Source: Allobosea sp. CRIB-10
Lineage (GTDB): Bacteria; Pseudomonadota; Alphaproteobacteria; Rhizobiales; Beijerinckiaceae
Direction: 5' to 3'
DNA: 64,000 bases
Assembly (NCBI RefSeq): GCF_900112185.1
Contig: NZ_FOKP01000001.1
Location: 372,001 to 436,000 of the forward strand
Of the stretch, positions 29,156 to 38,319 are shown in pieces; within the stretch, counting starts at the first letter, position 1; the number at the start of each line of letters is the position of its first letter. Both the position numbers and the translations under genes were made by a program. The notes beneath the pieces are model-generated. The model made no database searches, was not told where the DNA came from, and saw only the letters and a list, made by a program, of their open reading frames with translations.

Positions 29156-30421
29156 TCAGTCGGCCAAACGACGCATCACCAGCGAGGCATTGGTGCCGCC
29201 AAAACCGAAGGAATTCGACAGGGCGACGTCGACCTTCCGCTTCTTGGCCTTGTGCGGCACGAGGTCGAGCTCGGTCTCGACGGACGGATTGTCGAGGTTG
29301 ATCGTCGGCGGCACGATCTGGTCGCGGATCGCCAGAACCGAGAAGATCGCCTCAATCGCGCCGGCGGCGCCGAGCAGATGGCCGGTCGCCGACTTGGTCG
29401 AGGACATCGCCGGACGCTGCGGCGCATTCGCGAGCAGGCGCTCGACGGCGCGCAGCTCGATCTCGTCTCCGACCTGCGTCGAGGTGCCATGCGCGTTGAT
29501 GTAGTCGACATCCGAGGCGCGCAGACCCGCGCGCTTCAACGCCGCCTGCATGCAGCGATAGGCGCCGTCGCCATCCTCGGAGGGCGAGGTGATGTGGTAG
29601 GCGTCGCCCGACATGCCGTAACCGACGATCTCGGCATAGATGCGCGCGCCGCGTGCCCTGGCGTGCTCGAGCTCCTCGAGCACGACGACACCGGCGCCCT
29701 CGCCCATGACGAAACCGTCACGGTCCTTGTCATAGGGGCGCGAGGCCTTTTCGGGCGTCTCGTTGAAGCCGGTCGAGAGTGCGCGGCAGGCGCAGAAGCC
29801 GGCAATGCCGATGCGGTTGATCGCCGATTCGGCGCCGCCCGCCAGCATGACCTCGGCATCGCCGAGCGCGACCATGCGGGCCGCATCGCCGATGGCGTGG
29901 GCGCCGGTCGAGCAGGCGGTGACGACGGCATGGTTCGGCCCCTTCAACCCATGCTCGATCGAGACATAGCCGGCGGCGAGATTGCTGAGGCGGCCGGGGA
30001 TGAAGAAAGGCGAGAGCCGGCGCGGGCCACGTTCCTTGAGCAGCAGCGAGGCCTCGTAGATGCCCCCTAGCCCGCCGATGCCGGAACCGATGGCGACGCC
30101 TGTCGCGATCTGGTCCTCGTAGCTCTCGGGCTTCCAGCCGGAATCGCGCAGCGCCTGCGTCGCCGCCGCCATGGCGAAGATGATGAAATCGTCGACCTTG
30201 CGCTGCTCTTTCGGCTCCATCCAATCATCGGGATTGAAGGTACCGTTCGAGCCGTCGCCGCGCGGTATGCTACAGGCGATCTGGGCCGGCAGGTCGGAGA
30301 CGTCGAAAGTGGTGATCGGGCCGGCGCCGCTCTCGCCAGCCAGAATGCGCGACCAGCTCGGCTCGACCCCGCAGCCGAGCGGGGTCACCATGCCCAGTCC
30401 GGTGACGACGACACGTCGCAT
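29156..30421 (-). CDS. fabF: Beta-ketoacyl-ACP synthase II (FabF)
   Basis: A 421-residue condensing enzyme that elongates acyl-ACP with malonyl-ACP. The active-site cysteine is in VTACSTGAHAIGDA, and the two histidines are in NAHGTST and KSATGHLLGAAGA. The C-terminal NSFGFGGTNASLV motif is intact. It follows acpP by 66 bp; a strong hairpin occupies that gap. The gene order fabD-fabG-acpP-fabF matches the standard bacterial fatty-acid cluster. Confidence 0.96.
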   Translation of the reverse strand: MRRVVVTGLGMVTPLGCGVEPSWSRILAGESGAGPITTFDVSDLPAQIACSIPRGDGSNGTFNPDDWMEPKEQRKVDDFIIFAMAAATQALRDSGWKPESYEDQIATGVAIGSGIGGLGGIYEASLLLKERGPRRLSPFFIPGRLSNLAAGYVSIEHGLKGPNHAVVTACSTGAHAIGDAARMVALGDAEVMLAGGAESAINRIGIAGFCACRALSTGFNETPEKASRPYDKDRDGFVMGEGAGVVVLEELEHARARGARIYAEIVGYGMSGDAYHITSPSEDGDGAYRCMQAALKRAGLRASDVDYINAHGTSTQVGDEIELRAVERLLANAPQRPAMSSTKSATGHLLGAAGAIEAIFSVLAIRDQIVPPTINLDNPSVETELDLVPHKAKKRKVDVALSNSFGFGGTNASLVMRRLAD

Positions 30422-30441
30422 CGGTCTTCCTCAATTCAGCT

Positions 30442-30474
30442 CCGGCGCGTTGGAGCGAGACTCCAGCGCGCCGG
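30442..30474 (-). promoter_or_regulatory. Stable hairpin between acpP and fabF
   Basis: Arms at 30442-30455 and 30461-30474 pair over 14 positions around a 5-base loop; in the mRNA (minus) strand one position is a C/A mismatch. No U-run follows, so it is not a classical terminator. It lies just after the acpP stop and may protect acpP mRNA from 3' decay or partly attenuate fabF, fitting the much higher need for carrier protein. Confidence 0.5.
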
Positions 30475-30487
30475 GGCCAAGGCCTTG

Positions 30488-30721
30488 TCAGGCCGACTTC
30501 GACAGGAACTTGACCGCGTCGCCGACGGTCACGATCGTCTCGGCCGCGTCGTCCGGGATCTCGACGCCGAACTCTTCCTCGAAAGCCATGACCAGCTCGA
30601 CGGTGTCGAGGCTGTCCGCGCCGAGATCCTCGATGAAATTAGCGCCCTCGACAACCTTCTCCGGCTCAACGCCGAGGTGCTCGATCACGATCTTCTTCAC
30701 GCGCTCGGCGACATCGCTCAT
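30488..30721 (-). CDS. acpP: Acyl carrier protein
   Basis: A 77-residue acidic helical protein from ATG 30721. The phosphopantetheine attachment serine is in [19 protein letters not shown], the canonical motif. It shuttles acyl chains between Fab enzymes. A candidate promoter at 30836-30864 and an intervening repeat element suggest it is also transcribed independently of fabG, which lies 369 bp upstream, an unusually large spacer for this operon. Confidence 0.97.
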   Translation of the reverse strand: MSDVAERVKKIVIEHLGVEPEKVVEGANFIEDLGADSLDTVELVMAFEEEFGVEIPDDAAETIVTVGDAVKFLSKSA

Positions 30722-30835
30722 GGGTCTTTCCCTCAAACCTCGAAAACACACCGCTGAATGCGACGCGTGGGTGAAACTGATTTCCCGGCCCGGATCCTTC
30801 GCCTGGCGGCGGACCACGCCGGGAGTTCATGGCTG

Positions 30836-30864
30836 CACAAACGCAACAACCGGGCCGGCGTCAA
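30836..30864 (-). promoter_or_regulatory. Candidate acpP promoter
   Basis: On the minus strand CTTGACG is followed after a 17-base spacer by TTTGTG. The -35 is close to the alphaproteobacterial sigma-70 consensus and the -10 is weak. The predicted leader to the acpP ATG is about 108 bases. It is in the right place to isolate acpP from the upstream repeat. Confidence 0.4.
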
Positions 30865-30870
30865 GTCCCA

Positions 30871-30984
30871 AGAGCACGCGCCGATCAGATTGCAACGCAA
30901 TCTGATCGGATCACGCGTTCTCCAACAAGAGCGTGGAGACGGATTCACCGATCAGGCTGATTCAGCCTGATCGGATCCGGCTCC
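30871..30984 (+). repeat. Intergenic double-hairpin repeat, copy B
   Basis: First palindrome: perfect 13-bp arms at 30881-30893 and 30897-30909, loop AAC. Second: 13-bp arms at 30948-30960 and 30962-30974, nearly loopless, extended outward by GGAGACGGAT (30935-30944) against ATCCGGCTCC (30975-30984), 9 of 10 matching. It is the same element as copies A and C and lies in the fabG-acpP spacer. Bases 30985-31090 show nothing else I can identify. Confidence 0.88.
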
Positions 30985-31090
30985 AGACACCGATCGGCGC
31001 TTGGCCGGCTGGGTCATTAACACACTCGTAATGGGCTGGCGAGAGCGCAGCTCAAACCTTCAGGTGTATCAAAAGATCCAGCTAACCGTC

Positions 31091-31828
31091 TTAGATCATT
31101 GTCATTCCGCCGTTGACATGCAGGGTCTGCCCGGTCACGTAACCGGCTTCCTCGCTGGCGAGATAGGCCACGGCGGCGGCGACATCCGCTCCCTGCCCGA
31201 GACGGCCCATCGGCACGTCGGCGAGAATGCCCTCGCGCTGCTTGTCGTTCAGCACATCGGTCATCGGCGACTCGATGAAGCCGGGCGCGACGACGTTGAC
31301 GGTGATGTTGCGGCTCGCCACTTCCGCGGCCAGCGATTTCGACATGCCGATCAGCCCGGCCTTGGAGGCGGCATAGTTGCCCTGCCCCGGATTGCCGCTG
31401 GTGCCGACGACGGAGCCGATCGAGACGATGCGGCCATAGCGCCGGCGCATCATGCTCTTTACCGCCGCACGCGAAAGCCGGAAAGCGGCGGTCAGATTGA
31501 CGGCAAGGACGAGGTCCCAGTCCTCGTCCTTGAGACGCATGAAGAGGTTGTCACGGGTGACGCCGGCATTGTTGACCAGGATGTCGAGCCCGCCGAGCTT
31601 GGCTTCGGCCGCCGGCACCAGCGCCTCGACCGACTCGCGATTCGACAGATCGCAAGGCGTCACTTCGACCCGCTCGCCGAGCTCCTTGGCCAGGGCCTCC
31701 AGCGCCTCGACACGCGTGCCGGACAAGGCCACGGTCGCGCCCTGGGCATGGAGCCGGCGCGCGATCGCGCCGCCGAGGCCGCCGGTGGCGCCGGTGACCA
31801 GCGCCTTCTTTCCCGTCAGATCGAGCAT
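31091..31828 (-). CDS. fabG: 3-oxoacyl-ACP reductase FabG
   Basis: A 245-residue short-chain dehydrogenase that uses NADPH to reduce 3-ketoacyl-ACP. It has the TGATGGLGGAIA cofactor loop, NNAGVTRDNLFMRLKDEDWD, the catalytic serine in GSVVGTSGNPGQ and YAASKAG with Tyr and Lys. The C-terminus ending GQTLHVNGGMTMI is diagnostic of FabG. It lies 32 bp downstream of fabD on the same strand. Confidence 0.96.
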   Translation of the reverse strand: MLDLTGKKALVTGATGGLGGAIARRLHAQGATVALSGTRVEALEALAKELGERVEVTPCDLSNRESVEALVPAAEAKLGGLDILVNNAGVTRDNLFMRLKDEDWDLVLAVNLTAAFRLSRAAVKSMMRRRYGRIVSIGSVVGTSGNPGQGNYAASKAGLIGMSKSLAAEVASRNITVNVVAPGFIESPMTDVLNDKQREGILADVPMGRLGQGADVAAAVAYLASEEAGYVTGQTLHVNGGMTMI

Positions 31829-31860
31829 GATGCCTCCCTTGTCCCCGGCTTTGGTGCCGG

Positions 31861-32805
31861 TCAGCCCTTCTGGGCCTTGTAAGCCGCGACGTCGTCGGGC
31901 GAGCCGATCGACGCTGCCGCAGTTCCTGCCGCGATGCGCTTGACCAGGCCGGCGAGCACCTTGCCCGAGCCGACCTCATAGAACTGGGTCACGTTCGCCG
32001 CCGCCATCGCCTCGACGCATTCGCGCCAGCGCACGGTGCCGGTGACCTGCGCCACCAGCGAGGCGCGGATCGCGGCGGGATCGCTGAGCGGGGCGGCGCC
32101 GACATTGGCCATCACCGGCACGACCGGCGCCTGCATCGCGACCTCGGCGAGCGCCGCCTGCATGGCTTCGGCCGCCGGCTGCATCAGGGCGCAATGGAAG
32201 GGCGCGGAGACCGGCAGCAGCATGGCGCGGCGCACGCCACGCTCGCCAGCGAGCGCAATCGCCCGCTCGACCGCCGCCTTGGCGCCGGAGAGCACGACCT
32301 GCCCGCCGCCATTGTCATTGGCCGCCTGGCAGACCTCTCCGTGCGCAGCATCGGCCGCGATCGCACGGGCCTGGTCGAGCTCGACGCCGAGCAGCGCCGC
32401 CATGGCGCCCGCACCGGCCGGCACCGCCTTCTGCATGGCGTCGCCGCGGATTCGCAGCAAGCGAGCCGCATCGCCGATCGAGAAGGTGCCGGCCGCAGCC
32501 AGCGCCGAATATTCGCCGAGCGAATGGCCGGCGACGAAGGCGGCGTCGTTCTTGAGCGAGAGCCCGGCCTCGGCCTCGAGCACGCGGATCGCGGCGAGGC
32601 TCACCGCCAACAGCGCCGGCTGGGCGTTGGCGGTCAGGGTGAGCTCCTCGCCCGGACCTTCCCACATCAAGGTGGAGAGCTTCTGCGAGAGCGCGGCATC
32701 GACTTCGTCGAAGACGGCGCGCGCCACCGGAAAGGCTTCGGCGAGCGCCTTGCCCATGCCGACCGCCTGCGAACCCTGCCCTGGAAAGATGAAAGCCGTC
32801 GTCAT
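31861..32805 (-). CDS. fabD: Malonyl-CoA:ACP transacylase FabD
   Basis: A 314-residue enzyme loading malonate onto ACP. The FPGQGSQ motif near residue 8 and the nucleophile in GHSLGEYSAL are intact; the catalytic histidine is in APFHCALM. It is the first gene of the fabD-fabG-acpP-fabF cluster and divergent from rpsF. A TTGACT sequence on the minus strand (32876-32881) may be part of its promoter, but the -10 is poor. Confidence 0.95.
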   Translation of the reverse strand: MTTAFIFPGQGSQAVGMGKALAEAFPVARAVFDEVDAALSQKLSTLMWEGPGEELTLTANAQPALLAVSLAAIRVLEAEAGLSLKNDAAFVAGHSLGEYSALAAAGTFSIGDAARLLRIRGDAMQKAVPAGAGAMAALLGVELDQARAIAADAAHGEVCQAANDNGGGQVVLSGAKAAVERAIALAGERGVRRAMLLPVSAPFHCALMQPAAEAMQAALAEVAMQAPVVPVMANVGAAPLSDPAAIRASLVAQVTGTVRWRECVEAMAAANVTQFYEVGSGKVLAGLVKRIAAGTAAASIGSPDDVAAYKAQKG

Positions 32806-32934
32806 GCCGCAATGGTCCTGAAAAAACGATGCTTGGTTAACAAGTTGGGGCGCACTCGCACCGTGCAGCCGGCCAAGTCAAGGCGGTTACGCGACGAAAG
32901 TCGAGCTACACCGGTATTTCCCGATGTTTTCGGC

Positions 32935-33151
32935 TTGCATGATCCACCGTCCCGCTGTAACGAACCGCTCGGTTTGTTCGGCCGGAGGCTGAACGGACGG
33001 CGAAGCGATTCTCACAAGGAAGCGTTTTGTAGGTTCTCCCTGGAGAGCCGCCGTCCCGTGTCTCCGCCTTCGAAGAAATCCTGTCGGGCCTTTATCCAGG
33101 GCTCGGAGGGCTCCGCGTCGAACGAAACCGGTGAACGAAGAAAGGCCAATC
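32935..33151 (+). promoter_or_regulatory. Candidate promoter and structured leader of the rpsF operon
   Basis: TTGCAT at 32935 with GTAACG at 32957 (16-bp spacing) is a plausible promoter. The leader of about 180 bases contains two hairpins: GGTTCTC/GAGAGCC (33032-33049, one G-U pair) and CGGAG/CTCCG (33104-33115). AAAGG precedes the rpsF ATG. In other bacteria the S6:S18 complex binds its own leader; I cannot confirm the conserved CCG bulge here. Confidence 0.4.
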
Positions 33152-33604
33152 ATGGCATTGTACGAGCACGTTCTGCTCGCGCGGCAGGACGTCAGCGCGC
33201 AGCAGGTCGAGGCCCTTGTCGAGCAGTTCAAGGGCATCGTCGAGGCGAATGGCGGTTCCGTCCCCAAGGTCGAGTACTGGGGCGTGAAGTCGCTGGGCTA
33301 TCGCATCAAGAAGAACCGCAAGGCGCACTACTCGCTGCTGAACATCAACGCTCCCGCGGCGGCCATCGCCGAGATGGAGCGCCAGATGCGCATCAACGAA
33401 GACGTGCTGCGCTTCATGACCATCCGCGTCGAGGAGCTCGAGGAAGGTCAGTCGGTCATGCTGCAGAAGCGCGACCGCGACGAGCGTAGCGATCGCTTCG
33501 ACCGTGGTCCGGGCGGCGGCGACCGCTTCGACCGCGGCCCGCGCCGCGAGCGCCCGCGTCGTGAAGACGAAGCGACCACCACCGAGACCGCTGGGGAGGC
33601 CTGA
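33152..33604 (+). CDS. rpsF: 30S ribosomal protein S6
   Basis: A 150-residue protein starting at MALYEHVLL (ATG 33152, AAAGG upstream); a GTG at 33131 is rejected. The first about 100 residues form the S6 fold ([21 protein letters not shown] is the S18-contact region). The tail is Arg/Asp/Gly-rich and contains DRFDRGP twice, a disordered extension normal in alphaproteobacteria. It is followed 2 bp later by rpsR. Confidence 0.96.
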   Translation: MALYEHVLLARQDVSAQQVEALVEQFKGIVEANGGSVPKVEYWGVKSLGYRIKKNRKAHYSLLNINAPAAAIAEMERQMRINEDVLRFMTIRVEELEEGQSVMLQKRDRDERSDRFDRGPGGGDRFDRGPRRERPRREDEATTTETAGEA

Positions 33605-33606
33605 GC

Positions 33607-33852
33607 ATGTCGACTGCATCTGTCGGCGCCCGCCGCCCCTTCTTCCGCCGCCGCAAGTCCTGCCCGTTCTCGGGCGAGGGCGCGCCGAAGATCGACTACA
33701 AGGATGTGCGCCTGCTCTCGCGCTACATCTCCGAGCGCGGCAAGATCGTGCCGTCGCGCATCACGGCCGTCTCGGCCAAGAAGCAGCGCGAGCTCGCCCA
33801 GGCGATCAAGCGCGCCCGCTTCCTGGGCCTGCTGCCCTACGTCATCCGCTGA
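33607..33852 (+). CDS. rpsR: 30S ribosomal protein S18
   Basis: An 81-residue protein that pairs with S6 on the 30S platform. Family features include [39 protein letters not shown] (partly quoted) and the C-terminal [10 protein letters not shown]. The Cys-Pro-Phe of the zinc-type N-terminus remains but only one cysteine is present. A GC-rich hairpin follows the stop. Confidence 0.97.
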   Translation: MSTASVGARRPFFRRRKSCPFSGEGAPKIDYKDVRLLSRYISERGKIVPSRITAVSAKKQRELAQAIKRARFLGLLPYVIR

Positions 33853-33867
33853 GCGGGTGAGGAGTTC

Positions 33868-33896
33868 CCCGGCGGCGCCCAGCGCCGCCGGGCTTT
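33868..33896 (+). terminator. GC-rich hairpin after rpsR
   Basis: Perfect 10-bp arms CCCGGCGGCG (33868-33877) and CGCCGCCGGG (33883-33892) are followed by CTTTC only. The short T-run suggests partial termination, letting some transcription continue into the DUF2232 gene and rplI. Confidence 0.5.
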
Positions 33897-34002
33897 CGAT
33901 CTCACGTGAACTTTAGTCGCCAGGCGGTGAAAACCCGTCTGGTATGTTGAGGCAAATGCCTCTCACCCTGCCCTTTTCGAGCAGCGGGACAGCAGGACGG
34001 AT

Positions 34003-34947
34003 ATGCTTCCCATCGTCGGCATCGGCGCCGGGCTGGTCTCAGCCCTTCTGTTCACAGTGGTGATCACCGGATCGCCGCTGGCGCTGCTGCTGTCCTATGT
34101 CGCCCCGCTCCCGGTCTTCATCGCCGCACTCGGCTGGAACCATCGCGCCGGGCTGGTGGCGGTCGCCGCCGGTACGCTCGCCGTCACCGTCGTGCTCAAG
34201 CTCTCGCTCGGGCTCGCCTTCGCCATCGGCGCGGCCCTGCCGGCCTGGTGGATCGCCTATCTTGCTTTGCTCGCCCGCGACGGCGGCCAGGGCAACAGCG
34301 AATGGTACCCGCTCGGGCGCCTGCTGGTCTGGATCGCCACCGTCGCGACGCTCGTGACAATCGGCGGCGCGCTCGCGATCTCGACCGATTTCGAGACCTA
34401 TCACCGCGTGATGACGCATGGCCTGCAGCTCGTGCTGACGGGCGGCCAGGGCATCGGCCCGGTGGTGCGCCTGCCGGCCGGCGTCGACGCCGGCGAGCTC
34501 GCCGCCCGGCTCGCCGCGCTGGTGCCCGCTGCCGCCGGCGCCTCCTTCGTGCCGATGATCGTCGCCAATCTCTGGCTCGCGGCCAAGGCGGTCCAGCTCT
34601 CCGGCCGGTTGCCGCGGCCCTGGCCTTTCATCCCCTCGACCCGCCTGCCGCCGATGGCCGTGGCCGGCCTCGTCGGCGGCATCCTGCTCAGCCTTACCGG
34701 TGGCTTCGTCGGTCTTGGCGGCGCCGCGCTGTCCGGTGCGCTGATCGCCGCCTTCGGCCTGTCCGGCCTCGCCGCCGTGCACGATTTCAGCCGCGGCAAG
34801 GCCTGGCGGGCGCCGACCCTGTTCGCGCTCTATCTCGCGCTGGTGATCATGCTGATCACCGTCTTCCCATTCCTCGCGCTGCTCGGCATCGCCGACGCGC
34901 TGATCGACCTTCGCCGGCGCAAGCCGCCGGCGTCGCCTGCTGCCTGA
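34003..34947 (+). CDS. DUF2232 polytopic membrane protein
   Basis: A 314-residue protein with about seven to eight hydrophobic helices. It corresponds to the DUF2232 (YybS-like) protein that sits between rpsR and rplI in many alphaproteobacteria. The function is not known; the family is distantly similar to ECF-type substrate-binding membrane proteins. A small GAGGCA-AA-TGCCTC inverted repeat lies at 33949-33962 upstream of the ATG at 34003. It ends 36 bp before rplI. Confidence 0.8.
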   Translation: MLPIVGIGAGLVSALLFTVVITGSPLALLLSYVAPLPVFIAALGWNHRAGLVAVAAGTLAVTVVLKLSLGLAFAIGAALPAWWIAYLALLARDGGQGNSEWYPLGRLLVWIATVATLVTIGGALAISTDFETYHRVMTHGLQLVLTGGQGIGPVVRLPAGVDAGELAARLAALVPAAAGASFVPMIVANLWLAAKAVQLSGRLPRPWPFIPSTRLPPMAVAGLVGGILLSLTGGFVGLGGAALSGALIAAFGLSGLAAVHDFSRGKAWRAPTLFALYLALVIMLITVFPFLALLGIADALIDLRRRKPPASPAA

Positions 34948-34983
34948 ACCAACGCCTATTCACGAACTCAAAGGAGAAGACCC

Positions 34984-35547
34984 ATGGAAGTGATCCTGCT
35001 CGAACGCGTCGCCAAGCTCGGCCAGATGGGCGAGACCGTGCGCGTGCGCGATGGCTATGCCCGCAATTTCCTGCTCGCCCGCGGCAAGGCCCTGCGCGCC
35101 ACCGAAGAGAACAAGAAGCGCTTCGAGACCCAGCGCGCCCAGCTCGAGACCCGTAACCTCGAACTGAAGCGCGAGGCCGATTCGGTCGCCGAGAGCCTGA
35201 ACGGCCAGTCGGTCGTGATCCTGCGCCAGTCGGGCGAGTCCGGCGTGCTCTACGGTTCGGTCTCGACCCGTGACATCGCCGAGGCGCTGAGCGCCGAGGG
35301 CTTCACCGTCGACCGCAACCAGGTCACGCTCAACACCCCGATCAAGACGCTGGGCCTGCACACCGTCCCGGTCGTGCTGCACCCTGAGGTCTCGGTCACC
35401 GTCACCGTCAACGTCGCCCGCTCGGCTGAAGAGGCCCAGCGCCAGGCCGCCGGCGAGAACGTCACCGCCCGCGAGGAGTTCGACCTCGACGATCTCGGCC
35501 TCGAGGTCGGTGCGGCGCTGGCAGAGGCCGGCGACGACGACCGCTGA
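34984..35547 (+). CDS. rplI: 50S ribosomal protein L9
   Basis: A 187-residue protein with AAAGGAG 8 bases ahead of the ATG. It shows the L9 N-terminal domain ([34 protein letters not shown]), the long connecting helix and the C-terminal domain. An acidic tail of about 35 residues extends beyond the usual 150-residue length, as is common in alphaproteobacteria. A strong terminator follows. Confidence 0.97.
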   Translation: MEVILLERVAKLGQMGETVRVRDGYARNFLLARGKALRATEENKKRFETQRAQLETRNLELKREADSVAESLNGQSVVILRQSGESGVLYGSVSTRDIAEALSAEGFTVDRNQVTLNTPIKTLGLHTVPVVLHPEVSVTVTVNVARSAEEAQRQAAGENVTAREEFDLDDLGLEVGAALAEAGDDDR

Positions 35548-35575
35548 GCCCTTTCAGAGGCTTGCACGAGTCAAT

Positions 35576-35604
35576 GGGCGCCGTGGCAACACGGCGCCCT
35601 TTTT
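35576..35604 (+). terminator. Rho-independent terminator of the rpsF-rpsR-DUF2232-rplI operon
   Basis: Perfect 10-bp stem GGGCGCCGTG/CACGGCGCCC with a GCAA tetraloop (35586-35589), followed by five T residues (35600-35604). Confidence 0.92.
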
Positions 35605-35698
35605 CATGCGCTGTGGACAGCGTGCAGAGTTGGCAGTAATAGACATGTTCCTATTTTGTTCATGTTCATGACTCAGCGGCATTGACCTATCCAGAGCC

Positions 35699-37192
35699 AT
35701 GTCCAGCGCCACCGCCCTCGTCACCCGCCTCGAGACCAGCCAGGAGGCGAACTTCCGCGTCCAGCCTCACAACATCGAGGCGGAGCAGGCGCTGCTGGGC
35801 GCCATCCTGGTCAACAACGACGCCTTCTACCGGGTCTCGGACTTCCTGCAGCCCGAGCACTTCTTCGAGGAACTGCACCGGCGCATCTTCGAGCTGATGA
35901 GCAGCATGATCCGGGCGGGCAAGATCGCGACGCCGATCACGCTCAAGACCTTCGTCGGGGAAATCGATCTCGGCGGCATCACCGCGCCGCAATATCTCGC
36001 CCGGCTCGCGGCCGAGGCGACGACCGTCATCAACGCCGCCGATTACGGGCGCACCGTCTACGATCTCGCCATCCGCCGCCAGCTGATCGGCGTCGGCGAG
36101 GAGTTGGTCAACGTCGCCTACGACGCGCCGGTCGAGATGGCCCCGCGCGAGCAGATCGAGGATGCCGAACGCAAGCTCTATGCACTCGCGGAGAAAGGCC
36201 GCTACGAGGGCGGCTTCCAGAAATTCGACGGGGCGCTGCGGCTCGCCATCGACATGGCGGCAAGCGCCTTCCAGCGCGCCGGCGGCCTCTCAGGCATCTC
36301 GTCCGGCCTGCGCGATCTGGATGCGCGCATGGGCGGCCTGCAACGCTCCGACCTGATCGTGCTCGCCGGCCGCCCGGCCATGGGCAAGACCTCGCTGGCC
36401 ACCAACATCGCCTTCAACATGGCCAAGGCCTGGCGCGGCGAGCGCCAGGAGGACGGCTCGATCAAGTCGGTCGACGGCGCCATCGTCGGCTTCTTCTCGC
36501 TGGAAATGTCGGCCGACCAGCTCGCCACGCGTATCGTCGCCGAGCAGTCGGGCATCTCCTCCTACAAGATCAGGCAGGGCCGCATCACCGAGGCGGATTT
36601 CGCCCGGCTGACCGACGTCGCCGCCCAGATCGAGAAGCTGCCGCTCTATATCGACCAGACAGGCGGCATCTCGATCGCCCAGTTGGTCGCCCGCGCCCGA
36701 AGGCTGCAGCGCCAGAAAGGGCTCGACGTCCTGTTCATCGACTACCTCCAGCTGCTCTCCGGTTCGTCGAAGAAGGGCGAGAACCGCGTGCAGGAGCTGA
36801 CCGAGATCACCACGAGCCTGAAGGCGCTGGCCAAGGAGCTCAACGTCCCGATAATCGCGCTCTCCCAGCTCTCGCGCCAGGTCGAGAACCGCGACGACAA
36901 GCGCCCGCAGCTCTCGGACCTGCGCGAATCCGGCTCGATCGAGCAGGACGCCGACGTGGTGATGTTCGTCTACCGCGAAGAGTACTATCTCAAGGCCAAG
37001 GAGCCCCGGCCGGGCACCGACGAGCACAACAAATGGGTGATGGAGATGGAGGCCGCCCATGGGTTGGCCGAGCTCATCATCGGCAAGCAGCGCCACGGCC
37101 CGACCGGGACCGTCGCCCTGCAGTTCGATGCCGACGTGACGCGCTTCTCCGACCGCGCCGACGAAACCCATCTGCCGGAACGCCTCGAATGA
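35699..37192 (+). CDS. dnaB: Replicative DNA helicase DnaB
   Basis: A 497-residue hexameric helicase. The N-terminal DnaB domain (PHNIEAEQALLGAILVNN) binds primase; the RecA-like C-terminal domain has Walker A GRPAMGKTS, Walker B VLFIDYLQLL and the IALSQLSRQVENRDDKRP block. No intein or insertion is present. CATGTTC occurs twice just upstream (35643-35670). The gene overlaps alr by four bases (ATGA). Confidence 0.96.
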   Translation: MSSATALVTRLETSQEANFRVQPHNIEAEQALLGAILVNNDAFYRVSDFLQPEHFFEELHRRIFELMSSMIRAGKIATPITLKTFVGEIDLGGITAPQYLARLAAEATTVINAADYGRTVYDLAIRRQLIGVGEELVNVAYDAPVEMAPREQIEDAERKLYALAEKGRYEGGFQKFDGALRLAIDMAASAFQRAGGLSGISSGLRDLDARMGGLQRSDLIVLAGRPAMGKTSLATNIAFNMAKAWRGERQEDGSIKSVDGAIVGFFSLEMSADQLATRIVAEQSGISSYKIRQGRITEADFARLTDVAAQIEKLPLYIDQTGGISIAQLVARARRLQRQKGLDVLFIDYLQLLSGSSKKGENRVQELTEITTSLKALAKELNVPIIALSQLSRQVENRDDKRPQLSDLRESGSIEQDADVVMFVYREEYYLKAKEPRPGTDEHNKWVMEMEAAHGLAELIIGKQRHGPTGTVALQFDADVTRFSDRADETHLPERLE

Positions 37193-38319
37193 GCGCCTTC
37201 GACACGCCCGAGAATGCCGGCCATGGCGGCGTTCTGACGATCGACCTTGGCGCGCTCGTCGCCAATTGGCGCATGCTGGAACAGCGGGCCGGAACGGAGG
37301 CGGCCGCCGTGGTCAAGGCCAATGCCTACGGCATCGGCATCGAGCCGGCGGTCACCGCGCTGACCAAGGCCGGCTGCAAAACCTTCTTCGTCGCGCATCT
37401 CTCGGAAGCAATTCGGGCCCGCGCCGTCGCCCCCGACGCGACGATCTACGTGCTCAACGGCCTCGCCCCGGAGACGGGCGGCGCTTACGCCGAGCACGAT
37501 CTCTCGCCGGTGCTGGGCTCGCATGAGGAACTGCTCGAATGGGCGGGCTTCCGGCAGAGCGGCGCCGGGGTCAGGCCGGCAGCGCTGCACCTCGATACGG
37601 CGATGAATCGGCTCGGGCTCTGGCCCGGCGAAGGGCTCGACCTGGCGCGCGAGAAGAGCGGCGTCATCGCCGCCGCCGGCATCGGGCTGGTGATGAGCCA
37701 TTTCGCCGCCTCGGAGGTGGTCGACGACCCCGCCAATGCCCGGCAGGTCTCGGCTTTCGCCGAGATCGCCGCCGCCTTCCCGGGCGTACCGGCCTCGCTC
37801 CTGAACTCGTCCGGCCATTTCCTGCCGGGCTGCCCGTCCTACCAGCTCACCCGGCCGGGATACGCCCTCTATGGCGGCAATCCGACGCCCGGAAAGCTGA
37901 ACCCGATGCGGCCGGTCATTGGCCTCGAAGCGCAGATCATCCAGCTGCGCGAGGTCGAGGCCGGCACGCAGGTCGGCTATAACGGCACCTGGACGGCGAA
38001 GGACCGGCGCAAGCTCGCGACCATCTGCCTAGGCTACGCCGACGGCTATCCGCGCAATGCGAGCTGGACCGATCGCTCGCAAGGCGGCTCGGCGCTGGTC
38101 GGGGGGGTGCGCTGCCCCTTCGTCGGCACGGTCTCGATGGACCTGATCATCGTCGACGTGTCCGAAGCCCCGCCCGAGGCGGTCAGGCGCGGCGCGCCGG
38201 TGACGCTGATCGGCGGGGAACTCGACCTCGAGGCGGTCGGCGCCGGCGCCAAGACGATCGGCTACGAGATCCTGACCAGCCTCGGCCGCCGCCACGCGCG
38301 GCGCTATGTCGGGCTGTAA
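37189..38319 (+). CDS. alr: Alanine racemase
   Basis: A 376-residue PLP enzyme making D-alanine for peptidoglycan. The PLP lysine is in VVKANAYGIG and the catalytic tyrosine region is in LEAQIIQLREVEAGTQVGYNGTW (partly quoted) plus GYADGYPR. VGTVSMDLIIVDV near the C-terminus is conserved. The start ATG overlaps the dnaB stop; the TAA overlaps the radA ATG by one base, so dnaB-alr-radA is a tightly coupled operon as in other alphaproteobacteria. Confidence 0.95.
   Translation: MSAFDTPENAGHGGVLTIDLGALVANWRMLEQRAGTEAAAVVKANAYGIGIEPAVTALTKAGCKTFFVAHLSEAIRARAVAPDATIYVLNGLAPETGGAYAEHDLSPVLGSHEELLEWAGFRQSGAGVRPAALHLDTAMNRLGLWPGEGLDLAREKSGVIAAAGIGLVMSHFAASEVVDDPANARQVSAFAEIAAAFPGVPASLLNSSGHFLPGCPSYQLTRPGYALYGGNPTPGKLNPMRPVIGLEAQIIQLREVEAGTQVGYNGTWTAKDRRKLATICLGYADGYPRNASWTDRSQGGSALVGGVRCPFVGTVSMDLIIVDVSEAPPEAVRRGAPVTLIGGELDLEAVGAGAKTIGYEILTSLGRRHARRYVGL

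Noticed and set aside
30985-31090. A short gene or tRNA between repeat copy B and fabG
   Set aside because: No T-loop GTTCGA signature, no acceptor pairing and no ORF with a plausible ribosome-binding site.
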